Positions 17,813 through 26,425 of a DNA stretch of 64,000 nucleotides are shown here, piece after piece (positions within the stretch are counted from its first letter, which is position 1; each line of letters opens with the position of its first letter). The notes below the pieces were generated by a model. The model was not told where the DNA came from, ran no database searches, and saw only the letters and a list, made by a program, of their open reading frames with translations. Source of the DNA: Robinsoniella peoriensis. Lineage in GTDB: Bacteria; Bacillota; Clostridia; Lachnospirales; Lachnospiraceae. Location of the stretch: the NCBI RefSeq assembly GCF_042680125.1, contig NZ_JBHTNY010000001.1, one strand, 5' to 3'. The position numbers were made by a program, and so were the translations under genes.

Positions 17813-19252
17813 ATGGCAAAGGACAAGAAATTAGTAGAAGCCATCACTTCGATGGAAGAAGATTTTGCGAGGTGGTATACAGACGTTGTTAAGAAAGCAG
17901 AATTGATTGATTATACAAGTGTAAAAGGATGTATGGTAATTAAACCGGCAGGTTATGCAATCTGGGAGAATATTCAGCATGAACTGGATCGCCGATTTAA
18001 AGAAACAGGGGTAGAAAATGTATATCTTCCTATGTTTATACCAGAAAGCCTGCTTCAGAAAGAAAAAGACCATGTAGAAGGGTTTGCTCCGGAAGTGGCA
18101 TGGGTTACTCATGGAGGACTGGAACCTTTACAGGAGAGATTGTGCGTACGTCCTACCTCAGAGACATTATTCTGTGATTTTTATGCTAAGGATATCCATT
18201 CACACCGTGATCTTCCAAAAGTATATAACCAATGGTGCTCTGTTGTTCGTTGGGAAAAAACAACAAGACCGTTCCTTCGTTCCAGAGAGTTTTTATGGCA
18301 GGAAGGACACACTGCTCACGCTACAGCAGAAGAGGCTGAAGAGCGAACAAAGCAGATGTTGAATCTCTATGCTGATTTCTGTGAGGAAACACTGGCAATC
18401 CCGGTTGTAAGGGGACAGAAAACAGACAAGGAAAAATTTGCAGGTGCAGAAGCGACTTATACGATTGAATCTCTTATGCATGACGGAAAAGCGCTGCAGT
18501 CAGGAACCAGCCATAATTTCGGTGACGGATTTGCAAAAGCTTTCGGTATTCAGTTTGCAGATAAGGATAATACTTTGAAATATGTTCATCAGACATCCTG
18601 GGGAATGACAACCCGTATGATCGGAGCGATCATCATGGTGCATGGAGACAACAGCGGTCTGGTACTCCCTCCAAGGATTGCGCCTACCCAGGTTATGGTG
18701 ATTCCGATCCAGCAGAAAAAAGACGGCGTTCTGGATAAAGCGTTCGAAGTGAAAGATACATTGGCGAAAGCAGGACTTCGTGTGAAGGTGGATGATTCTG
18801 ACAAGAGTCCGGGATGGAAGTTCTCTGAGCAGGAAATGCGTGGAGTTCCAATCCGAATTGAACTGGGACCAAAAGATATCGAAGCAGGTCAGGCTGTTAT
18901 TGTAAGGCGTGACACCAGAGAGAAGACCGTCGCTGCATTTGATGAGATCGCAGATAAGTCAGCTGAGATCCTGGAAACAATGCAGACAGATATGCTGGAA
19001 AGAGCGAGAGAGCATAGGGATACCCACACTTATATTGCTCATAATATAGAAGAGATGAAACAAATCGCGGATGAGAAACCTGGATTTATCAAGGCGATGT
19101 GGTGTGGATGCCAGGAATGTGAGGATGCCATGAAAGAAGAAGTAGGAGTGACTTCACGTTGTATTCCGTTTGCTCAGGAAGAGATTTCAGGGGTATGCGT
19201 GCATTGCGGCAAACCGGCGAAGCATATGGTATACTGGGGAAAAGCTTACTAG
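17813..19252 (+). CDS. proS: Prolyl-tRNA synthetase, archaeal/eukaryal type
   Basis: A 479-residue class II synthetase that charges tRNA-Pro with proline in the cytosol. It is the short type without the INS editing insertion between motifs 2 and 3. Visible landmarks are VYLPMFIPESLLQKEKDHVEGF-type motif 1 region, CVRPTSETLF, the motif 2 FLRSREFLWQEGHTAH block, the anticodon-binding domain (about 280-385) and a C-terminal Cys4 zinc domain (CGCQEC, CVHCG) ending in a terminal tyrosine (WGKAY). The start at 17813 follows AAGGAGAG; an upstream in-frame ATG at 17792 precedes that site. It is regulated by the T-box and followed 1 nt later by proX. Confidence 0.96.
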   Translation: MAKDKKLVEAITSMEEDFARWYTDVVKKAELIDYTSVKGCMVIKPAGYAIWENIQHELDRRFKETGVENVYLPMFIPESLLQKEKDHVEGFAPEVAWVTHGGLEPLQERLCVRPTSETLFCDFYAKDIHSHRDLPKVYNQWCSVVRWEKTTRPFLRSREFLWQEGHTAHATAEEAEERTKQMLNLYADFCEETLAIPVVRGQKTDKEKFAGAEATYTIESLMHDGKALQSGTSHNFGDGFAKAFGIQFADKDNTLKYVHQTSWGMTTRMIGAIIMVHGDNSGLVLPPRIAPTQVMVIPIQQKKDGVLDKAFEVKDTLAKAGLRVKVDDSDKSPGWKFSEQEMRGVPIRIELGPKDIEAGQAVIVRRDTREKTVAAFDEIADKSAEILETMQTDMLERAREHRDTHTYIAHNIEEMKQIADEKPGFIKAMWCGCQECEDAMKEEVGVTSRCIPFAQEEISGVCVHCGKPAKHMVYWGKAY

Positions 19253-19253
19253 A

Positions 19254-19790
19254 ATGGACAATATACTATATACAACCAGACCGGATGAAAATGGGCGGCT
19301 GGAAAAAGAAATGGCAGTTTATGATGTGCTGGAAAAGTTAAACATTCCATATGTAAGGATGGATCATGAAGTAACACCTACGATTGAAGCGTGCCATGAT
19401 GTAGACAAACAGCTGGGGATAGAGATTTGTAAAAATTTATTTTTGTGCAACAGTCAGAAGACAAAGTTCTATTTATTGTTAATGCCGGGCATGAAGAAAT
19501 TTAAAACTAAGGATTTATCCGGTCAGTTAGAAGTGGCCAGACTGTCTTTTGCCAATGAAACTTATATGGAAGAATTTTTAAATATTACACCGGGATCTGT
19601 GAGTATCATGGGACTTATGAATGACAAGGAACAGCGGGTTCGTTTAGTAATTGACCGTGAAGTGGCAGAATCGGAGTATATAGGATGCCATCCATGTATC
19701 AATACATCCAGCCTGAAATTGAAAACGAAAGACATATTGGAAAAATTTCTGCCTTATACAGGACATGATTATACCATCGTTGATCTGTAA
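19254..19790 (+). CDS. proX: Ala-tRNA(Pro) deacylase ProX/YbaK family
   Basis: A 178-residue free-standing editing enzyme related to the INS domain of bacterial ProRS. It hydrolyses alanine wrongly attached to tRNA-Pro. The family core is visible: CKNLFLCNSQKTKFYLLLMP, SFANETYMEEFLNITPGSVS with GLMND, and the catalytic-site GCHPCINTSSLKL segment. The ATG at 19254 lies one base after the proS stop, so a longer frame beginning inside proS is not favoured. Pairing with a synthetase that lacks its own editing domain explains the operon, and both are under the same T-box. Confidence 0.93.
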   Translation: MDNILYTTRPDENGRLEKEMAVYDVLEKLNIPYVRMDHEVTPTIEACHDVDKQLGIEICKNLFLCNSQKTKFYLLLMPGMKKFKTKDLSGQLEVARLSFANETYMEEFLNITPGSVSIMGLMNDKEQRVRLVIDREVAESEYIGCHPCINTSSLKLKTKDILEKFLPYTGHDYTIVDL

Positions 19791-19830
19791 CGCTCAGCAT
19801 AACGTGTTATGAAAAAGCAGAGAAAAAATC

Positions 19831-19860
19831 AGGCACCTGGATTTCCAGGTGCCTTTGCTT
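19831..19860. terminator. Bidirectional terminator between proX and PPi-PFK
   Basis: AGGCACCTGG (19831-19840) pairs perfectly with CCAGGTGCCT (19845-19854) around a 4-nt loop; T-rich on one side, A-run on the other. Confidence 0.9.
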
Positions 19861-19863
19861 ACG

Positions 19864-21081
19864 TTATTTTCGATATGCATAATTTGGCAGACCGTTTTTC
19901 ATTGGAATAGCTGAATTGCCCTGAATTAACGGCAATGCATAATTGATGAAATCGGTGCTGATGTCGGTGCCATCATTAATAATCCATTCAAGGGGAACGG
20001 TTTTTTCTTTATTGCACACTTCATTTACATCTACAAGCCCACAGGAAATGTCGTAAGGTGTTCCGGCAGAACGGTTAAAAGCAATCATTTTTCCGGTTTC
20101 TCCATCCAGGGCTGCCGTGACGGCATAAGAACCGGCTGTAGCAGCTTCTCTTGCATCTGTCAGGGACTGGGTAAAGGTGGAACAGCGCTGGTTTACATTC
20201 AGTTCCACAGAGCGGACTTTAACACCCAGATGCTCTTTTACCAGATTCTCCAGGTATTTGCCGCTTCCGGTAAGCATCTTGTGTCCAAAATTATCGGTAC
20301 CAACTTCACTGGCATATTCGCAGATAAATTTCCCGTCCTTATCATGTATACCTTCTGAAATGCAAACCACCAGATTATTCTTTTTCTCCAGTGCTTTTTT
20401 TATCTGTTCCAGGAAGAGATTCTGATCAAAGGAAACTTCCGGCAGGTAAATAAGCACAGGGTTGTCCTCTTCGAATTTACGTGCCAATACTCCGGCAGCA
20501 GTCAGCCAGCCGGCGTGACGACCCATAATCTCCACAATTGTAACTGATTTTGTATCATATACAGAGGCATCGATACCTATTTCACAGACGGAAGATGCTA
20601 CGTATTTTGCAGCACTTCCAAAGCCGGGCGTATGGTCCGTATGTACCAGATCATTATCAATGGTCTTGGGAATTCCCAGGATTCGAATGGTACTCTTATG
20701 TTTTGCTGCATAGCGTGATAGTTTGCTTACGGTATCCATAGAGTCATTTCCTCCTATATAAAAGAAATAACCTATCTTCAGTGCCTTGAATTTTTTAAAG
20801 AGCTCCGGATATACGGGATCTTCCAGATCCTCCGGAAGTTTATAACGGCAGGATCCCAGGAATGCGCCGGGTGTGATGCGCAGGGACTGCAGGGCCTCTT
20901 GACTTACGTCAGTTTCTAAATCCATGTAATGGTCCTTTAAGAATCCTTCAATTCCATTAATCATACCATATACATGATCGATTTTATCCTTGTGTTGTAA
21001 TCCTTCCTTGATGACTCCAAACAGGCTGCTGTTTATAACGGCTGTCGGGCCGCCGGATTGTCCAACGATTAAATTTTTCAT
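19864..21081 (-). CDS. pfp: Diphosphate-dependent 6-phosphofructokinase
   Basis: A 405-residue phosphofructokinase. The PPi-type signature is visible: GGND with Asp113 in place of the ATP-enzyme Gly, and PKTIDND with Lys139 at the second discriminating position. MGRHAGWLTA and the substrate-binding PEVSFD region are also present. It phosphorylates fructose 6-phosphate reversibly with pyrophosphate, saving ATP in glycolysis; this is common in Lachnospiraceae. The start at 21081 is chosen because GAAAGGGG precedes MKNLIVGQSGGP; the longer upstream frame lacks family similarity and a ribosome site. It is probably monocistronic. Confidence 0.93.
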   Translation of the reverse strand: MKNLIVGQSGGPTAVINSSLFGVIKEGLQHKDKIDHVYGMINGIEGFLKDHYMDLETDVSQEALQSLRITPGAFLGSCRYKLPEDLEDPVYPELFKKFKALKIGYFFYIGGNDSMDTVSKLSRYAAKHKSTIRILGIPKTIDNDLVHTDHTPGFGSAAKYVASSVCEIGIDASVYDTKSVTIVEIMGRHAGWLTAAGVLARKFEEDNPVLIYLPEVSFDQNLFLEQIKKALEKKNNLVVCISEGIHDKDGKFICEYASEVGTDNFGHKMLTGSGKYLENLVKEHLGVKVRSVELNVNQRCSTFTQSLTDAREAATAGSYAVTAALDGETGKMIAFNRSAGTPYDISCGLVDVNEVCNKEKTVPLEWIINDGTDISTDFINYALPLIQGNSAIPMKNGLPNYAYRK

Positions 21082-21212
21082 GATAGATACCCCTTTCATT
21101 ATTTCAGGAGGGCATGTACACTCCCATATACTGCCATCTCCATATATAGTTATTCTACAACAACCAGGTGCATTTTGTATATAGAAAATATTAAGTTTCG
21201 GCAAAATAGATA

Positions 21213-21278
21213 TTTTAATTTGATTTTAACGCAGGGATCCCTACACTTACACCCATTTAATCTGAATATTGCTATACT
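21213..21278 (+). promoter_or_regulatory. Response-regulator-type direct repeats and -10 upstream of a small membrane protein
   Basis: TTTTAATT (21213-21220) and TTTTAACG (21224-21231) are direct repeats at 11-bp period. A TATACT -10 (21273-21278) has no good -35. The last repeat begins 49 bp before the -10, almost the same geometry as in front of kdpD. OmpR/PhoB-class regulators such as KdpE bind repeats of this period. Confidence 0.55.
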
Positions 21279-21332
21279 AATGCCATATTCAGGAGAGAAA
21301 GAGGTTATTCCGACAAAGGAAGGTGCAGGATT

Positions 21333-21515
21333 ATGAAAAAGTATTTAGCATTGCATGAAACAAATTTATGGGGAGCAGTTGACCGCCATCCATTATTTAC
21401 GATGATATTTGGACAGATTGCTGTAGCGTTCTTATTAATTTTAACTGTAGGAGGTATTGCTCTGGCGGGAGGTACTCTTATATGGCTGGTGTACAAAGCT
21501 CTTGGGATCATGTAA
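21333..21515 (+). CDS. Small single-span membrane protein, 60 residues
   Basis: A 60-residue protein with a short cytoplasmic-like head (MKKYLALHETNLWGAVDRHP) and one long hydrophobic stretch of about 30 residues (IFGQIAVAFLLILTVGGIAL and on) ending VYKALGIM. A GGAAGGTG site lies before the ATG. I recognise no family. It stands alone about 230 bp before kdpD and carries the same type of 11-bp repeats upstream, so it is a candidate member of the KdpE regulon. KdpF is also a tiny one-helix protein, but it is shorter and this sequence does not resemble it to my eye. Confidence 0.65.
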   Translation: MKKYLALHETNLWGAVDRHPLFTMIFGQIAVAFLLILTVGGIALAGGTLIWLVYKALGIM

Positions 21516-21524
21516 GAGCTGTAA

Positions 21525-21602
21525 TTTTAATGCAATTTTAATGTGATTTTAATGTCAGGCGCCATATCTGTTATGCCTATTTAATATCTGGTCTGTTATA
21601 AT
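21525..21602 (+). promoter_or_regulatory. Triple 11-bp direct repeat and extended -10 upstream of kdpD
   Basis: TTTTAATG occurs exactly at 21525-21532, 21536-21543 and 21547-21554. An extended -10, TGTTATAAT, ends at 21602, with no -35; the last repeat starts 50 bp before the hexamer. A second TATACT lies at 21716-21721, near the kdpD start. The layout suggests autoregulation by the response regulator. Confidence 0.65.
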
Positions 21603-21743
21603 CGGCAATATCATTAGTGAGTGTATTCAATTTAAACTTTATGTACTTTAAATCTGAGTTCACTTGGTATAAGATGGAATTGCTAAATAGGAATAGATTT
21701 TTAAAACAGATGTGCTATACTGTTACCGAGGAAGGTGTGAGCC

Positions 21744-24428
21744 ATGACAGAAGAGTACCGTAAACCAGACGTTCTTTTGAAGAAGCTGGAAGAGGAAGCA
21801 TCCAGGACAAAAGGAAGATTAAAGATATTTTTTGGATATGCAGCAGGCGTAGGGAAAACCTATGCCATGCTTGCGTCTGCCCATGAGGCAGAGAAAGCCG
21901 GTCTGGATGTTGTTGCAGGATATATAGAACCACATGCCAGACCGGATACGGCAGCGCTGGTTCAGGGACTGGAAGTGTTGCCGCAGCTTCAGATCCGGTA
22001 TCAGAATATCACTCTGAATGAATTTGACCTGGATGGGGCTTTGGCGAGAAAACCCCAGCTGATTCTGGTGGATGAGCTGGCTCACACAAATGGAGAGGGA
22101 TGCAGGCATAAGAAACGGTATGAAGATATACAGGAACTGTTAAAAGAAGGCATAGATGTTTACACTACCGTAAATGTGCAGCATCTGGAAAGCCTGATTG
22201 ATCTTGTGGACGGAATTACCGGGATTGTGGTAAAGGAGCGGATTCCGGACTTTGTGTTTGACCAGGCAAGCCAGGTGGAGCTGGTAGATATTGAGCCGGA
22301 GGATCTGCTGGACAGGTTACGAAAAGGTAAAATATATAAAGAGAGCCGGGCAGAGCAGGCACTGAATCATTTCTTTACCACTGACAATCTGGTATCGCTG
22401 CGTGAGATTGCCCTGAGGCGTATGGCGGACCGGGTTAATCTGATACAGGAAAAGTCCTTTCAGACCGGAGAAGCAGGGGCGGCAGAGCATATCTTAATTT
22501 GTTTGTCTCCGGCACCATCCAACGAAAAGGTAATCCGTCAGGCAGCCAGGATGGCTTCGGCGTTCCGGGGGAAGTTTACGGCCTTTTTTGTGGAGAACTC
22601 GGACTTTACCCAGTATACAAAAGAGGACGTGGAGAGACTGCGCATTAATACCAGACTGGCGGAACAGCTGGGGGCAAAGACGGTGACCTCTTATGGGGAC
22701 GATATTGTAGAACAGATTGCAGAATATGCCAAAGTAGCAAGGGTAACAAAAATTGTTCTTGGAAGGACAAATACAAAGAGGGCGTGGCTTTCCATGAAGG
22801 AAAGTTTTTCCGAAAAGCTTACCAGACTGGCACCCCAGCTGGAGATTTTTGTTATTCCGGATGCGTATAAAAAGAAATACCGTAAAAAGAGGTTCCGTGC
22901 TGCGATTTCGCCGGAAGCACTGGCAGCTGATGCTCTGATCTCGGTAGGGATATTAGGAATTTCCACTGCCATTGCCTATTTGTTTTCGTTTTGGAAATTC
23001 AGCGATGCCAATCTGATTATGGTTTATATTCTGGGGATTCTGACGATTTCCCTTGTAACCAGAACTAAGCTTTGCAGTTTGCTGTCCAGTATATTAAGTG
23101 TTATAATATTCAACTTTTGTTTTACGGATCCCAAACAGACATTATCCGTAAATGATCCTTCTTATATAGTAACTTTTGGAATCATGTTTCTCTCAGCGCT
23201 GATAGGAGCTACTTTAACACAAAAGGTAAAGGATCAGGCAAAGCAGGCGGTGAAGAAATCTTACCGGACAGAGATTTTGCTGGAAACCAGCCAGAAACTG
23301 CAAAAAGCGGTGGATGCAAAGGAGATTTCCTTAAGTACGGCAAGGCAGTTAAGCAAGCTCTTAGAGCGCAATGTGGTATTTTATCTTGGGAATCCCCGGA
23401 ATGACGCTGAACCGATTGTTTTCAAATCAAGTCATGGCCAGAGTGATTTTTATTACGACCAGAAGGAAGAACGGGCAGTAGCCCAGTGGGTTTTTAAGAA
23501 TAATAAGCATGCTGGTTTTTCTACAACAACTTTGCCCGGAGTGAAGTGTATGTATCTGGCAGTGAGAAGCAGCGAACGGGTATTTGCTGTAGTGGGGATT
23601 GATATGGAAGGAAAAGAACTTCAGGCATTTGAGGCGGGAATTATGAGTGCAATACTAAATGAATGTGCTCTGGCGCTTGAAAAAGATCAGTTAGTTGCAG
23701 AGAGAAAAGAAGCTGCAATTAAATTGCAGCAGGAACAGCTGCGTGCCAATTTATTACGTTCCATTTCCCATGATCTTCGGACACCACTCACCAGTATTTC
23801 AGGAAATGCCAGTGTACTGATTGGAAATGAAGACAAAATCAGTGAAGAACAGAGGAAGAAATTATATATTGATATTTATGATGATTCTATGTGGCTGATA
23901 AATCTGGTGGAAAATCTCCTTTCCGTAACCCGTATTGATAATGGAACCATGCAGCTGAATATGCAGGCAGAGCTAATGGATGAGGCAATTACAGAAGCGC
24001 TGAGTCATATCAGCAGAAAAGCGGAGGAGCATCATATAGAGGTGCATCAGGAGGATGATCTCCTGGTTGCCAGGATGGATATTAAGCTGATTGTCCAGGT
24101 GTTTATCAATCTGGTAGATAACGCAATTAAGTATACACCTCCCGGATCACATATCACGATCATTACTAAGCGTCAGCATGGCAGTGTTTTGGTAGAAATT
24201 GTGGATAATGGAAATGGAATTCCCGATGAAGATAAGAAACGCCTGTTTGACATGTTTTATACTGCAAATAATTCTGTGGCGGATGGAAGACGAGGTATGG
24301 GGCTGGGACTGGCATTATGTAAGTCTATTATTACTGCCCACGCAGGAGATCTCACCATACATGACAACATACCCCATGGAACTATTTTCAGATTTACGCT
24401 AAAAGCGGAGGAGGTACACCTAACATGA
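21744..24428 (+). CDS. kdpD: KdpD-type sensor histidine kinase
   Basis: An 894-residue membrane kinase, the full KdpD length. The N-terminal KdpD domain has a Walker A, GYAAGVGKT (31-39), and VDELAHTN. A universal-stress-like domain (about 245-365) includes FTAFFVE, close to the FTAxY end of the c-di-AMP motif of S. aureus KdpD. Four helices (DUF4118) span about 395-500, then a GAF-like region, HisKA with H676 (SISHDLRTPLTSISGN), and HATPase boxes NLVDNAIKYTPPGS, VDNGNGIPDED and GMGLGLAL. It senses potassium limitation or ionic/c-di-AMP state and phosphorylates KdpE. The kdpFABC pump genes are not nearby. Confidence 0.95.
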   Translation: MTEEYRKPDVLLKKLEEEASRTKGRLKIFFGYAAGVGKTYAMLASAHEAEKAGLDVVAGYIEPHARPDTAALVQGLEVLPQLQIRYQNITLNEFDLDGALARKPQLILVDELAHTNGEGCRHKKRYEDIQELLKEGIDVYTTVNVQHLESLIDLVDGITGIVVKERIPDFVFDQASQVELVDIEPEDLLDRLRKGKIYKESRAEQALNHFFTTDNLVSLREIALRRMADRVNLIQEKSFQTGEAGAAEHILICLSPAPSNEKVIRQAARMASAFRGKFTAFFVENSDFTQYTKEDVERLRINTRLAEQLGAKTVTSYGDDIVEQIAEYAKVARVTKIVLGRTNTKRAWLSMKESFSEKLTRLAPQLEIFVIPDAYKKKYRKKRFRAAISPEALAADALISVGILGISTAIAYLFSFWKFSDANLIMVYILGILTISLVTRTKLCSLLSSILSVIIFNFCFTDPKQTLSVNDPSYIVTFGIMFLSALIGATLTQKVKDQAKQAVKKSYRTEILLETSQKLQKAVDAKEISLSTARQLSKLLERNVVFYLGNPRNDAEPIVFKSSHGQSDFYYDQKEERAVAQWVFKNNKHAGFSTTTLPGVKCMYLAVRSSERVFAVVGIDMEGKELQAFEAGIMSAILNECALALEKDQLVAERKEAAIKLQQEQLRANLLRSISHDLRTPLTSISGNASVLIGNEDKISEEQRKKLYIDIYDDSMWLINLVENLLSVTRIDNGTMQLNMQAELMDEAITEALSHISRKAEEHHIEVHQEDDLLVARMDIKLIVQVFINLVDNAIKYTPPGSHITIITKRQHGSVLVEIVDNGNGIPDEDKKRLFDMFYTANNSVADGRRGMGLGLALCKSIITAHAGDLTIHDNIPHGTIFRFTLKAEEVHLT

Positions 24429-25144
24429 TTAATGGAAAACCACAGATACTGGTAGTTGAGGATGATGCACCAGTCAGAAACCTTATTACAACAACTCTGG
24501 AGACTCAGAATTATAAATATCAGACAGCCGTGAACGGCACCCAGGCAATCATGAGCGCCGTATCTGCCAAACCAGACATATTTCTTATGGATCTGGGACT
24601 GCCGGATATGGATGGTATCGAAGTGATTAAAAAAATACGTTCCTGGTCTGTGGCGCCTATTATTGTGATCAGCGCCCGAAACGATGATAAAGATAAGATC
24701 AAGGCACTGGATGCAGGAGCGGATGATTATCTTACCAAGCCTTTCAGTGTAGAAGAACTGTTGGCCAGACTGCGGTCTACACTGCGAAGGATTCAGTATC
24801 TGGAGTCAAAGGGAAATGTAGAAGAAGCGGTTTTCCGAAATGGTGAGCTGGAGATCGATTACTCTTCGGCGACCGTAAAAGTTGGTGACCGGGAGATTCA
24901 TCTGATGCCAATGGAGTATAACCTGCTTTGCCTGCTGGCTAAAAATGTGGGGAAAGTCCTGACACATCAGTATATACTGGATAAAGTATGGACAAATGCA
25001 CTGGAGAGTGATCTGTCATCCCTGCGGGTATACATGGCCACCCTGCGTAAAAAAATAGAACCGGATAAGGAACATGCAAAATATATCCAGACCCATATTG
25101 GAATCGGATACCGTATGGTTAGAACGGATAATATGGAAGCTTAA
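24425..25144 (+). CDS. kdpE: KdpE-type response regulator
   Basis: A 239-residue OmpR-family regulator. The receiver (about 8-120) shows the acidic pair EDD, phospho-acceptor D56 (LMDLGLPD) and K105 (YLTKPF). The winged helix (about 135-235) ends with VYMATLRKKIE and IGIGYRMV. The ATG overlaps the kdpD stop by 4 nt. It is expected to bind 11-bp-spaced direct repeats, such as those upstream of kdpD and of the 60-residue membrane protein. With no kdpFABC in the window, its targets here are uncertain. Confidence 0.94.
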   Translation: MINGKPQILVVEDDAPVRNLITTTLETQNYKYQTAVNGTQAIMSAVSAKPDIFLMDLGLPDMDGIEVIKKIRSWSVAPIIVISARNDDKDKIKALDAGADDYLTKPFSVEELLARLRSTLRRIQYLESKGNVEEAVFRNGELEIDYSSATVKVGDREIHLMPMEYNLLCLLAKNVGKVLTHQYILDKVWTNALESDLSSLRVYMATLRKKIEPDKEHAKYIQTHIGIGYRMVRTDNMEA

Positions 25145-25162
25145 GCAGTTATTATATAAAGA

Positions 25163-25211
25163 GGGCAGTGGAAGATTTACCGTAATAAGCAAATCTTTCA
25201 CTGCCCTTTTT
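25163..25211. terminator. Terminator after kdpDE
   Basis: A 16-bp stem with one wobble (25163-25178 with 25191-25206), then TTTTT. Confidence 0.88.
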
Positions 25212-25251
25212 CCAATGAATAAGGTGTTCTCATTCCAAATGCCATTGGGAG

Positions 25252-26094
25252 TTATTTTTCTTCGTTTTCCTCAGTTTCCGCAATCTGTAGAAAATCAGCA
25301 TTAGCTTTTTTGCGATGTGGGATAAAACGGCGGGCAAAATTACCTTTGCCACGATTTTTTACATAGAAAAATCCGATAATGGAAAAGACTACAGCTCCAA
25401 TGAAGTTTACAAACATATCCTTCATAGTGTCCAGCAGACCGATATCCAGATAACCGCCCAGACCAAGGTCCTTACCATTAATAATAACACTGGTAATATT
25501 GTCTATGGTGTATGGCGTATTCCCTCCGCTGGGATCCAGCATAACAGAAGAGATACTGTTTACAATGGTATCCTTTTGCATATCAAAGCCCAGGAACAAA
25601 TCCATACCGCATTCGAAAAATTCCCAAAGTACGCCGATCGTCATGGAAAAGCAAAAGGCAATCAGTGCCATAAAAATAGGAGACAGCTCAAATTTAACTT
25701 TTTCACTCCGGTTTAGTATATCCACCAGTGAAAAACCGATTGCCGCAGCAAGAAAGCCGTTCATGGTATGGAGAAGGGTGTCCCACATTGGATAGCGGAT
25801 ATAGAATGATTTTATTTCTCCAAGGATCTCGGCTGCAAATATAAAGAGAAGGATAATAATCTCTAAAGCTGTCGGGAGCTCGATCTTAAACTCCATCTGG
25901 ACAAAACTTGGAATTACGAGAAGCAGCAGGGTAAGTACGCACAGGAATACATTTTCATAGTTTTGGTTAAAGAGCTGCATAATCATCATAATAATTACAA
26001 GTGCCCGTAAAACAAAATAGACCAAAAATGAACTCTTGTGTTCTCTCAGCTCCATGCCAAGAGCTTTCCATATGCATTTCAGTTTTTTCTTCAT
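25252..26094 (-). CDS. Multi-span membrane protein, YjdF/DUF2238-like
   Basis: A 280-residue membrane protein with about seven hydrophobic spans. MWDTLLHTMNGFLAAAIGFS and a later IGVLWEFFECGMD carry His and Glu residues in or near helices, resembling the conserved pattern of YjdF/DUF2238 proteins. A loop of about 50 residues between helices contains SSVMLDPSGGNTPYTIDNIT. The start at 26094 is chosen because AAAGGAG precedes MKKKLKCIWKALG; the longer frame starts in AT-rich promoter DNA. Function unknown. The lysine-rich C-tail would be cytoplasmic. Confidence 0.6.
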   Translation of the reverse strand: MKKKLKCIWKALGMELREHKSSFLVYFVLRALVIIMMIMQLFNQNYENVFLCVLTLLLLVIPSFVQMEFKIELPTALEIIILLFIFAAEILGEIKSFYIRYPMWDTLLHTMNGFLAAAIGFSLVDILNRSEKVKFELSPIFMALIAFCFSMTIGVLWEFFECGMDLFLGFDMQKDTIVNSISSVMLDPSGGNTPYTIDNITSVIINGKDLGLGGYLDIGLLDTMKDMFVNFIGAVVFSIIGFFYVKNRGKGNFARRFIPHRKKANADFLQIAETEENEEK

Positions 26095-26311
26095 CAGGGG
26101 AAGAATCTCCTTTCTGGGGGTGAATATTCTTAAATTTTTGTATTTAAATGAATTATAACATAAAAAGGAAAATAAGATAGTGGAATTAAGAGGTATCACG
26201 AAAAAATTCATTATTCCGGGCTGTGCGGACGAATTTCGGTACGTTTGTACACCGGAGCGGGACATGCAGATAACAGGGATTTATTTTCATGCATACACGG
26301 TAAAATGGGGA

Positions 26312-26340
26312 TTGACAAAGAATTTATAAGGAGGTATTAT
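26312..26340 (+). promoter_or_regulatory. Sigma-A promoter of livJ
   Basis: TTGACA (26312-26317), 17-bp spacer, TATTAT (26335-26340). The leader to the ATG at 26426 is about 80 nt. I see no further gene in the divergent region 26095-26425. Confidence 0.88.
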
Positions 26341-26425
26341 TATACGCAAAGTCCCTGGATTTTCATAAGGGAGCGTCAACCTGAATGCGTGTTTCGGGAA
26401 AGATCAAAAGGAGGAAGGTATTATT

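Noticed and set aside
19170..19253. Longer start for proX inside proS
   Set aside because: The extension has no family similarity and the ATG at 19254 is placed one base after the proS stop.
21744..25144. A complete kdp potassium-pump operon
   Set aside because: No kdpA, kdpB, kdpC or kdpF reading frames lie on either side of kdpDE in the window.
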